Of a stretch of 64,000 nt of DNA, positions 36,501 through 48,000 are shown one piece after another (the stretch's first letter is position 1; every line of letters starts with the position of its first letter). Location of the stretch: contig NC_079312.1 in assembly GCF_029931775.1 (NCBI RefSeq), forward strand, positions 136,447,872 to 136,511,871. Direction: 5' to 3'. Under the pieces are notes generated by a model. That model had not been told where the DNA came from and ran no database searches. It saw only the letters and a list, made by a program, of their open reading frames with translations. The DNA comes from Euleptes europaea. Its lineage: Eukaryota > Chordata > Lepidosauria > Squamata > Sphaerodactylidae. The position numbers were made by a program, and so were the translations under genes.

Positions 36501-38981
36501 GCAAAGACGTAGATCTCTGTAATCCCCTCCTCGTCCCACAAGCAAAGCACCTGGGATAGGGAGAGAAAAATAAAAGCAATTTTTAAAAATATAGAAGGGT
36601 TCAAGAAAAGAACAAAAGTGGTGAGTAGAGAAGCCCAAAGAAAGATCAATATAAAATCACCAGGAATAAGAGAAGGATCCAATGAGGAAAGAAAGGGGTC
36701 AGCCAAGATTCAACATCTGAGGCAAAATGTGAACAGGAACCAGAGGAAGATATGTAACAGCAACATATAAGTCAAACAGACAATAAAGGCAGATCACCAG
36801 AACTTCAGAAGCAGACAATACATGAGAAAGCGGAAACTAGCCCAGGGCTGCCCCCCGCCCCGCCCCACAAGTAGCACAGGCTCTATCAGGGGCACAATTT
36901 CGTTTCCTGAGAATCACAACTTTCTTTTTTTTTTTTCCTTTGGTGCTTTCTGCCCATGGGGTTGTGATATGCGTATAAATGTGTGGGTGACTGCTGATGA
37001 AATGTCAGAAGCTAGAGGTGGGGGTTTCAGTGCCCTCCAGACCTCCTTGCCTCCACCCCAGGGCCAGGAGAAACAAAATAGTTAAGCCTGCAGATTTGCT
37101 TAATGTCTATCATTCATAAAAGTCACATAATTCAATATAGCTCTTGTCATAATGGGCTGTAACCAATGATCCATCAGCAGAAGGCACTACCAAGTACGGG
37201 TCTTCCCTGATTCTGCCCCCCACCCCCTCGGCAGTCCCTTTTGACCCCAGAAAAGTTGAACATTGGTAGTGGGGAAAACCTATGCAGATTTACAGCCACG
37301 TAGGTCAGTGGGGTTACTTTACATGAGACCTGCAATACCTGTAATTCACTTTCCCAGAGCTGGACAGTACTGTGGGTGTGTGGGGGGGGCGGGCGGGCGG
37401 AGAGAAGTGAAGATCCACAATCTGTGCACAAGTGGGCTACTGGATCCAACTCAATATTTTTATTTTAGTTTTTTCTACGGCAACCTAGTCTGGGGAATCT
37501 AGCCTAAGAAATGTTGTCCATACTAGAACTGTCAAATAGCACCCAATAAGCATTACATTTTTAATGTCGCATTTCCTCCAAAGAACTGAGGGAAGTGAAT
37601 GTGCTTCTTTTCACCTTCATTTATCCTGGGTTGGGCTAAGGAAGTGTGACCGGGCCAAGGTCATGGCTGAGTGCAGATCTGAACTCCCAGTCCTAGTTTG
37701 ATACTCAAATGTATTTCTTTACTTCATTTATATCCAGCCCTCCTCCCCAGTGGAGGCCGAAAGAGGCTTAGATTATTCTCCTCTCCTGCATTTTATCTTC
37801 ACAACAACCCTGTGAGATAGATTAGGCTGAGTGTGACTGGCCCAAGGTCACCCGGAAAGCTTACATGACATGATAGAGATTCTACCCTGGGTTTCCCAGA
37901 TCCTTGTCTGACACCAACCACCACACCACTCATTACACTGCACTGGTTCTGCCATTCAGATTAATTTGCCCAGCAGGCCATAAGTCTTGTTATGCAAGCT
38001 TTGGTATGTTGTCTTAGAAGACTGATTTCTTCCTAAAATAGCCTGTCCCTTTTGTTTGCTATCTTATGTACTAAATCAGTTTGCCTCTCATACCCATTTC
38101 TATGATAAGGATTACAAGCTGACAGGAAAGAGATGAGAGAGGTTTAAAATACATACAAGTATGCCAACACACAAGAATTAAGTTTAGAATTATGATTAAG
38201 TAACATGTTACCTTGCCGCTTGCTCCCCCAAGGTAAAATTGCCAAAACAATAAGAAGAAAGCATTGTTTGGGTTATTCAGCTGTGTGTACAGTCCATGAG
38301 GACTAGGCAAAATGTTCAGGGCAGATCTGAACCCCAAGGCCTGCCTGAGAGGTCTGTGCTGAGAAGATGAGGACTGATTTAAATGCCAGGCAAGCAAGAA
38401 GATGTGACACACGTGTCATTCTATATGTCCAGTATTTTTTGTCTCAAAATGTTGTCCGACCTGCATGTGCACTGATAGCACACTAGGGATTTATAGTTCA
38501 GGCAGGTGCTGGACTGACTGCCATTATGACCCATGTAGAGACAGAAGGCTTGATTGAAACGGGATGCCAGGCATGTGCAATGCTGCACAGGTGTGTTGTT
38601 CCTTTTACCTGCCTGGAGTCATATTTCAGTTGTACTACAAACTTCATCATAGGAGGAGGACACCCCTGGCAGGCTGGCAGCAAAGTGTCTCTCGATGTGA
38701 ATTTCAGATAGGTAGCCAGATTGTGGCAAAATTAAACAGGAAGTCCATTAGCACATTAAAGATTAACCACATTTATACCAGCATTCAGGTCCAAATTACT
38801 GTGTGTTTGTGACAAACAGCTGCAAAAACACTTGGTCCCAGGCAACTAAAGCGGCTTCCTGGAAGTGCCAGATTTATGTCTCAGTTACCCCTGCCAGGAT
38901 GCTGATCAGTCATTACCCACACACAATCAAAGAGGTCAGAACAGGATCCAATAGGTGGCAGAGTAATTGATGTGTGTACGC

Positions 38982-39017
<36 letters not shown>

Positions 39018-42000
39018 CAGACAGACAGACAGACAGACAGACCTTAATCCAGACTTGCCAATTTACTCTTTGGGAACCTGACGGCCCAGCAGTGGGATCC
39101 GTCATCAATTTCAAGTGGGGAATTAGGCAAATTCTGCATGTCATACACCCAGAACTTAGTGCACAATTGCAAAAATGACATGCATACCCTTCCATCCATG
39201 AAAAGCCTCCAGTGGATCCAAGCCAATTGCTTCTAACATGGGGTTTACTGAGGGTGCATGTATGCCAAGAATCAGCCAACAGTCGTGAAGCAGAGGTGTA
39301 GTACATCTCAGATAAGAATGTCCTCTCTCCTAGGTGTCAACGTCTCAGCCAATCAGGATGAAGAGACACACCATGAGACCTTCCAGATGCAGATTGACAA
39401 AGAAACCAAGAAGTGCATCTTTCATTCTCACACAGGCAACTACTGGACTCTGGTGTCACATGGCGGGATTCAAGCCATGGCCACAGAAGTGTGAGTTGGG
39501 CTGCATGCTTGTTTCCCTTAGGGGGCATTAAAGTGTTCAGGTTCTTGGAAGTCAGACTACAGCTTTCACTAAAGATCATGGTGGAAGGAGAGCCCGAGCA
39601 TAGAGAAAACAGCCATAACAGTCAGCACAGGGCATCACATCAGGATGCATTCAGGGAAGGGAGAGTGTACATTTAGAACATTATATATGGGAATTTTCAG
39701 ATCAGTATCAATACAAGAATCAACAGTCTCCCTACAAGACACTATCTGAACAAAATAACCAGAACAGAGGTATGCTCAGTGCAGTACTACTTTGATACTG
39801 ACTGTTTTTGGAAGGGCAGCACGGTTGTATTTCTACCATGTTCCTACTGTGGCTGGTGAGTTTCAGTTGAAAGTGTGCTGGATAGAAGGGAGGGGTTTCC
39901 CCCCCAGCTGTGCAGCAGCTGTTGATCCAATTGGTGATGGTTTGCTGTGCTGCAGCACCAACCCCTGCAACAACTATATGACTAGAGTGATCCCTTTCCT
40001 CTCATTTTGTCAAGTTTCTCTCCCCATCCTTCACCCCATATAAGAGTTTTGGGCAAAATCCAAGAAACAGCTGGAATCATATGGTGTCTACATAACTGTG
40101 GAAGATTGAGGGATGGCTGGTACACACAGCTGAGGTTGTATGTGTATAAGGCACAATCTGTCTAACTTCCCAGTGGAAAAGGTTAGGATGGGGTGGGGGA
40201 ATGCATTTCAAGGTGGCTGGGGCTGGAAGCCAGTATCCTTTACCAAGAAACCCAAATTCTCTGTCCCCAATAAATGGTACACATGCACAGTTTGTTCTCA
40301 TGGCAATATCTGTCATTATACGACATTTACAATAATAGCTGTGGAAGGGGCAGGTGAAGGGAAGGGATATAGAATAGAGGGAGACAAAACAGAAAGGGAG
40401 GAGTTGTTTAAGGGCTACTAGGAGAAAACAGGCAGCCGTGCAATACCAGTGGAATCTCTGCCCAATAGCTACCCACCCACCCACACGCTTGTTAATAGAC
40501 ACTGCTCATGCTTCCTGGAATTTCTTTTACTGTAATCATAAGGGCTAGAAACTCACAAACAAACGGCAACATGAGATTTTTTGCCTAGTTATCGATGAAC
40601 TCATAGCTAGTGAAAAAGGACTACATTGATAGGTAAAGAAACCCTGATTTCCTTTTCCTAAGATCATGCAAAACCCACCTGTGCTATTTGCAGGAAGCGT
40701 GATTTTGGTTTACCATCCTGTGTAATGGAGAGGAAATTAGCTTTTGAATCATGTGATTTTTTACCCTGCTTACATAGTTAAAGAAGGCTGCCAAATAAAC
40801 ATTTGCCCCAATCTGTCCAACACTGCTTTCACCCAGCAAAACAGACAATTTATATCTTCTGATTTAAGTTAGCTAGCATAATCTGCTAGGAAATTACTTG
40901 GAAGTTTACTAGTTACTTCTGCAGTACAGTTAAGCAAGACCTTGTTACCAGTGATAGTTCTCTCAAAACCTCAAAACATCTGCACAACAAAAGCCCCAAT
41001 AGGCAGAACAAGGAGCAATCCTAAGGATGATCTACTCAGATGTAAGTCCCATTTTATTTGATGGGGTTTACTTCTGAGAAACTGCTTTTAGGATTGCAGC
41101 CTCCCTTGACTATGCCGTTAGGCTTCAACATTGGCTTTGCGATCCTGGATCAAGAGTTGCCAGATTCTCATCTGGTCATCACCACTGGCTTTCCATGCTT
41201 TTTAAAGAAACAAGCCCAGCATCACTTCTACTCAAGTTCTGGTCAACACGGGATTCCAGAAGCCATTTCATACGCTACCTAAATAACAGATCTGGTGATT
41301 TTTAAACTGGTGCCTCTAGCTGTCCCTTTAATATTTGTTTGATCTGCAACAAACACCAGAGGATGTCATTTACCTCCATGCCATGAAAAGCTTGAACGGC
41401 CAATTTCTACACTTAAAGCCTCTGTTAAAGGGACAGGACATCTTTCTCCTAGCCAGTTGGCAACCATACTAAGTTGCACTCACAGAAAACATCCCCAGCA
41501 TAAACAGAATAGATACTGATGACCTTTTAGACACCAATCTGCAAGTGATGTACAATAAGATGCTCTTTGTCAGGAGGAGGGTTCATAAAAGGCACCTTCT
41601 TATATGTGACAGCAGCAGAAACCATGTTTTCTATGGCTTCATCCCATGATGCCACTGTAACATTCAAAGGCCATGGGGCCAGTCACATAGGTCTTTAAAG
41701 GTAAAGGTCCCCTGTGCAAGCACTGGGTCATTCCTGACCCATGGGGTGACATCACATCCCGACGTTTCCTAGGCAGACTTTGTTTATGGGGTGGTTTGCC
41801 AGTGCCTTCCCCAGTCATCTTCCCTTTACCCGCAGCAAGCTGGGTACTCATTTTACCGACCTCGGAAGGATGGAAGGCTGAGTCAACCTTGAGCCGGCTA
41901 CCAGAAAACAACTTCCGTAGGGATCGAGCTCAGGTTGTGAGCAGAGCTTTTGACTGCAGTACTTCAGCTTACCACTCTGTGCCACGGGGCTTTTCTTATA

Positions 42001-45000
42001 GGTCTTTACCATGCAGTTATTCCCCAATCAAGATCAGGGGTCGCTGTCAGAGGACTCCTGCACAACTGTCGCAACTTATAAAAGGTCCCTGCAAACTAGT
42101 TTACCAAGGGGTCACATACATCTATTTATATTTCATTTTGACTCCCTCAAAGGCTCTGGCAAACAGGCAGGCCCTGCAGTGCCTCCCGAAGGTCTCCAAG
42201 GAGGAGGCCCCCCTCCCCTCTTCAAGGATCCCATCCCACAAAGCCAGAACCACGATGGAAATGGCCCGGGCTCTGGCCAATGCCAGATAGGTCACCCTAA
42301 GTGGTGGGACAGCCATCAGATGGCTGCCTGATGACTGTAGTTGGTGCTCAGGGACACATGGAAGGAGATGGTCCTCCACATACTCTGACAAGTTACCACT
42401 TGCTAAAGAGTTATATGCAAAGCCCCTAGGGTTGCCCGGTCCCTCTTCGCTACTGGTGGGAGGATTTTTGGGCGGAGCCTGAGGAGGGCGGGGTTTGGGG
42501 AGAGGAATGGACAACTAGCTGCGGTCACTGACACAGTAGGTGAGTTTTACTGTTGGATACTGTTGGATGAGCCTTCCTACTTCCTTAATTCCAGAGCCTG
42601 GTAGACCAAGGAATGTGGCCATCATATCATGATAAAGCTCGGCACAGCAGTGGGAGGCTGATCCTCTTTTGTTTGCTATTCTTATTCAAAATGATGGCTG
42701 CAAAAAATTTGGAAAGCCACAGTTGTGCTTGCTAGACAATCAGGGGGGAAACCTAAACAGATCTATGTTTTATGGCATTGGGGAGACTATGGGGACAAAA
42801 ATTAGCAACTTATTCCCAATATAGGTTGGGCTATCAGAAGTAAGAAGCTGAGTCAGGAGGAAAGGCTATGTGTAGCTGGGGTGGATATAGGGTTGCCAGG
42901 TCCTTCTTTGCCCCTGGCGGGAGGTTTTTGGCAAAGCCTGAAGAGGGTGGGGTTTGGGTGAAATGCCTGGTTGTCTTATAGAGTCCAATGATAGACAACA
43001 AGGAAGAGGTTAAGTTAAAGCAACAGTTCTTTATTTAGCTAAACACAGACCTGGGGTGAAATAACCACAGATAAGATGCAGGGTTACTCACCAGAGAACA
43101 AAGGAAAGTCAGTATCATTTATGCATTCGGATGGGGCAGGCCATAGCTGCTGACAAGCAGATTGATACACGAAAGCACCAATACACATTAGGTGTCTACT
43201 CCACTCTAATTAGCATAGCCTATAGATTTTGCCCAAAGGCGTTCACCGAGCGAATGCTTGATCTCGTGAGTTAGGAAGTAGAAAACACATTCCTAAGGAC
43301 AGAGGTAATTCAGAGACAGCCCTCTCCACTGGTGACTGGCAGTACCAAGCACAGTGCACGATTTCCTGGCTCAAAGGCTTCTGGATGCCAACTTCCCCAA
43401 AGCTTCCATGTGTGTGCATATGAGTACATAGTATTTTATACCAGCCCTTATATCTGGGCATTACATGGGGAGGGGAAGAACTTCAATGCCATAGAGTCCA
43501 ATTGCCAAAGCGGCCATTTTCTCCAGGTGAACTGATCTCTATTGGCTGGAGATCAGTTGTAATAGCAGGAGATCTCCAGCTAGTACCTGGTGGTTGGCAA
43601 CCCTAAAAGCCCCAGGCACAGCTGCTGCAGTCCTGATTTACAGCAGTGTTTTCAAGCTTTCTACCATGAACAGAATTCTTTCTACTCTGACGCTGGCTTA
43701 GATGTGTTTTGCAGATGTTTCTGGGATGCAGTCTATGGTGCACTCTTGGTCATGAAGAGGGCCATCCTGGCCTGTTGGATCTAGCCAATACCCCACCCAA
43801 TCTGAGATTGCACCTTAGAACAGGTATCCCATTAAGGCTGCACACAACGGGGAAATCAGTAATGGTGAGAAAGCTATCTTCTCAGGCAGGGCCATGTAGG
43901 TGGTTGCAGGGGCCAGAGTTCCAGGGCCACACTGGGCTGCCAGGCAAGCTGCTGCTAAGGGATAGCAACAAGCATCTTGAATGCATTCGAATCAAACCTC
44001 TTGAACCCCAGGATTCTCTTGGATTTAGAGCACATGGCCACACCTCTCTCCCGAGCATTCAGCAACTAGGATTTCCAAGGAAGGGTGGATTTGGCAGTCT
44101 CACACAGAAGGTCCTCTTGCGTGACATGTCTCTGCAACGTCTGTGATGAGCTCTGGACTCTGAGAAATGCTGGGGATAAAGAACTCCTTGCACACATGTC
44201 ATTTGCCAGATACTGTGGGTTTTGTCATATTTCAGTCACCACCACTGACAAGATGGTCATAAGCGTGAGATGTGCAAATGTAAAAGAAGTCAGGGCCCTT
44301 GCAATATATGTGGGGCAAATATCAGATTTTATTTTAGGACGCGATTGCAATTTCTCAAGCATTCAGACTGTCTTTATATACTCTTCCAACTGTATGACAG
44401 ATGCTTATGTGAAATCAGTATCCCCACTGCAGATACCATGAGAAAGACTTATCCCCCTCCCATATAGCTGGGCCTTTTAAATATCCTCTCATGGAGACAC
44501 CGCTATTGTGCAGTTGGGAGAAAAAGCAAGGGCCCCTCAGTTTAGCGCAGGGGTGGGGAACCTTTTTTCCGCCAAGGGCCATTTGGGTATTTATAACAGC
44601 ATTCGCGGGCCATACAAAATTATCAACTTAAAAATTACATTTCTCCATGGCCCAGGTGGGAAAGGGTTAACACAGTTTCTTGGGTGGTCCTAGCAGCTCC
44701 ATAGCTAATGACTCTTCTGCCAGGGGGCGGGGGAAAGGTTCCTTTTCTAGGCAAAACAAACTCGCATCTGCCTTGAATAGAGGCTATTCCTGTCCACGGG
44801 AGGGTGCGGATCACCAGTCTTAGATCCTTCTGAGCTAGAGTTTTTAAACTTGATTTTATTATAGGAAGGAAGTTTCAGAGCATTAAGGACTCCCTAATCC
44901 AGAAAAACACGAACCAGAAGCTGGTGGTTAAAACTGGACAAATACAGATTAGCACAGAGGAATGTGGAATTATTTCAGAGGGAGAGAGTAGTACATTGAG

Positions 45001-48000
45001 CCCTGGGAAGGGTGGGGGAGGAGCAAAAATTGTGTCCAGTTTTTATCATTTGTTGCAAGGCACCTTACTGCAAAATGCCTGTGTGAATGAATGTGTGCCA
45101 CTGAGCAAATGGAGACTACCTTTGACTTTCCAGTGAATAACATTATCAAGCATGTTGGCTGTGGCTGGGTACATCAGTACCCTCTTTGCTTGCTTGGCTC
45201 GGTTGCTTGCTTGGCTCGGCTGGAGAGTCTGCATTCTCCTTTCTCCCTCATTCCTCATCATTAACTAAAAAACCTGAGCTCTTCTGAGATTCACCATTTG
45301 TGAAGGAATTCAGGACCGCACATTTCCACTTCTCCATTTATGGGCCTCTCAATGACCTTAGCATCTCACTGGATGGAACATCATTATGACCACTAATGAG
45401 ATTGTGGGTTTTATGTCTGTGAAATGAAAAATTGTTTAGTTGGATAATGCTCCATTGGACAGATATAACCCCTCCTGTTTGGAATGGAACATCAGTCTGT
45501 TGCCACTGTAGAATCTAGAGCCTGAGTTCCTGGCACTTAAAACCCAACTCAGATCAGATTAAGTTAATGTAAAGTGACTTGAAGCATGTTGTTCTTAATA
45601 ATTAGGAGGCTTTTTATATTTTGTTTATTTATTTTTTTGCTATTTCAAGTTGATCTACAATGTAGTTTAAGGCCCCATCATCACTACATTTTTAGGTGTG
45701 GGCCTGAGTGGACATCTCTTTGCTGATATTTCTATCTGACCTGTGCTCTCCCCTCTGCCTTGCCCACCCCCCCCCCGCCCCCAGATCAGCAAACACTATG
45801 TTTGACATTGAGTGGCGTGGTCGGCGTGTAGCCCTCAAAGCTGGCAATGGGAAATACATTTGCACCAAGAGAAATGGACAACTAGCTGCGGTCACTGACA
45901 CAGTAGGTGAGTTTTACTGTTGGATACTGTTGGATGAGCCTTCCTACTTCCTTAATTCCAGAGCCTGGTAGACCAAGGAATATGGCCTTCATATCATGAT
46001 AAAGCTTGGCACAGCAGTGGGAGGCTGATTCTCTTTTGTGTGCTATTCTTATTCAAAATGATGGCTGCAAAAAATTAGGAAAGCCACAGCTGTGCTTGCT
46101 AGACAATCAGGGGGGAAACCTAAACAGTTCTGTTTTATGGCATTGGGGAGACTATGGGGACAAAAACTAGCAACTTATTCCCAATATAGGTTGGACTATC
46201 AGAAGTAAGAAGCTGAATCAGGAGGAAAGGCTATGTGTAGCTGGGGTGGATATAGGGTTGCCAGGTCCTTCTTCGCCCCTGGTGGGAGGTTTTTGGGGCA
46301 AAGCCTGAAGAGGGTGGGGTTTGGGGAGGGGAGGAACTTCAATGCCATAGAGTCCAATTGCCAAAGCAGCCATTTTCTCCAGATGAACTGATCTCTATCG
46401 GCTGGAGATCAGTTGTAATAGCAGGAGATCTCCAGCTAGTACCTGGAGGTTGGCAATCCTAGGTGGATCTACAGGAGCACTCATGAGGGAGCATGGAAGG
46501 AAGGAGGGGCAGACAATGTGGAGAATGGAAGAAACGTGGAGTATGCACGCAAGTGGGGAGGAAGTCACTGCTCTTCTAGAGATGGTGACTGGGTGAGCAG
46601 AAGGTGGCCACCCCCTACTGAGACCACAGTTCCTTGACTGGAAGTGGGAAAAGAGCAGAGACAAAAAGTATGGATCTCTTGGACTTATGGCTGTATGACA
46701 CTCATCTAGAAGCCTAGTCCATGCCCAAAACAGACACAGTGAAGGTGACTTCACGAAGCTCCTCTGATTTGGCCTTGTTTGCAGATGCCAATTGAGTATG
46801 ACACACAGAGAGCTAATGAGTAAAAGGGCCTTAGAGACAGCCTGTGGGGGTCAAGAGTGGCAGAGAGGTTGCAGAATGGTTCTGAGAAGACTGTTCTTAA
46901 CCTCAGTGTCCCAAATGGAAGAAGAGAAAACGGTCTGATCCTATTTACACGGAAAGGCAAAAGTGTCTGTTGCAAAGCTGCAAATGCAGGCCATTGGCTG
47001 GGAGAGGAGATCTGGGCCCACTCTGGCTAATGTCTGCTGCAAGCAAATGTACTCAAGACATGCACATTTGGGAGTCCTGGGCTCTTCTTCATAGTCCTGG
47101 CACTTACATTAGTCTCAGCAGTTGTCTGACCCACAGTTATCTGATCACAGGGGAGGATGAGGAATTTGTTCTCAAGCTGATCAACCGTCCCATCCTGGTT
47201 CTTCATGGGGATCATGGCTTTGTGTGCTACCATCGCAATTCCAACATGCTGGATGCCAACCGCTCCACCTATGATGTCTTCCAGATCATCTTCAATGATG
47301 GCGCATACCAGATCAAAGGTAGTTAGCTGGCTACACACATCGAAATTGGGGGTGGGTTTGCTAACATTCTTCATTCAATGAAGTCATTTTGGACTACATG
47401 CCAGAGGGATGCTATGCCCACAACAACATTCCAGATGTGTGTGAAACAATCACGTGGCCTCTCCAAACTCCTTAAAGCCCAGATGTCCCTTTCTCCAGTG
47501 GTAAGTACAGCCATATATACCTCAGAGCATCAGAACCATCACCCTGTTCCCTCCCCTGTGAAGATCCCTGGCAGCTTTTATACAACTACATAACTTCCCG
47601 TTCTCAGCTAACTTATAGTAGCTTATTGATCCCATCAGTCTGATTCAGCCTTTTGTGCATACCTTAGCAATGGCCTAGATTTTCTTTTGGAAAGGCCCGA
47701 GCTAGATGTTTGGGTGACAAACACACTTGTTTGCACTCCAAACTCCCTGAATGACACAGAAGGCAGAGGCGGTGGGGGGACGGACTGATTTTTAAACACA
47801 AAATGCTGAAACTTCCCCTGCCAGCAGCTGATCTCCCCCACATGAACACATCAGACCTTGGGTCTGTTAAGGTCGGTATTGTTTATTCTGGCTGAGAACA
47901 GCCTTCCAGAGTTGCTGGCAGAAAGGACTTTCACATCACCCAATCTGTTTAACTGGAGATTCTGGGGACTGAACCTGGGACCTCCTGCATACAAACTAGA

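Larger units (their letters stand above)
24532..39333 (+). other. FSCN2: FSCN2 intron 1 (14.8 kb)
   Basis: Donor gtaaat, acceptor tcctag, phase 1. It holds MITEs at 25.15, 27.14, 29.66 and 33.86 kb, an L1-like piece at 26.2-26.7 kb, a hAT element at 29.54-29.94 kb, a GC-rich block at 30.1-30.4 kb, Bov-B-like and CR1 LINE ends, several SINEs, a minisatellite at 34.5 kb and a GA/GACA microsatellite at 38.98 kb. I see nothing recognisable in 24609-25150, 25370-26150, 27405-29530, 33200-33860, 35240-35855, 36320-37700 and 37960-38980. Confidence 0.85.
42427..43605 (-). mobile_element. Composite: hAT-type MITE split by a copied FSCN2 segment and a solo LTR
   Basis: The outer MITE begins TAGGGTTGCCCGG at 42427 and ends GGCAACCCTA at 43605. 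Both sides carry exact aaagcccc (42419-42426 and 43606-43613), proving one original insertion. From about 42506 the MITE is replaced by a copy of 45873 onward: the last 34 bp of FSCN2 exon 3, its donor gtgagt (42540), then intron 3 sequence into the MITE that lies at 46253. The copies differ by about a dozen substitutions and two small indels over about 450 bp. A solo LTR at 42959-43465 interrupts the second MITE part. Confidence 0.93.
39491..45784 (+). other. FSCN2: FSCN2 intron 2 (6.3 kb)
   Basis: Donor gtgagt; acceptor preceded by a C-rich tract (ccccccccgcccccag). Contains a family-2 MITE end at 41.3-41.47 kb, a SINE at 41.7-42.0 kb, an L2-like fossil at 42.1-42.4 kb, the composite rearranged element at 42427-43605 and a hAT fragment at 44.55 kb. 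I recognise nothing in 39500-41300, 43614-44550 and 44640-45780. Confidence 0.85.

Noticed and set aside
38983-39042. CRISPR-like or regulatory array in the GA/GACA run
   Set aside because: It is a plain compound microsatellite with no spacers.
42506-43605. Treating the exon-3 duplicate as an assembly error
   Set aside because: The copies differ by about 3 percent, the outer MITE has its own exact target duplication, and an LTR is present in only one copy. Long reads would still be useful.
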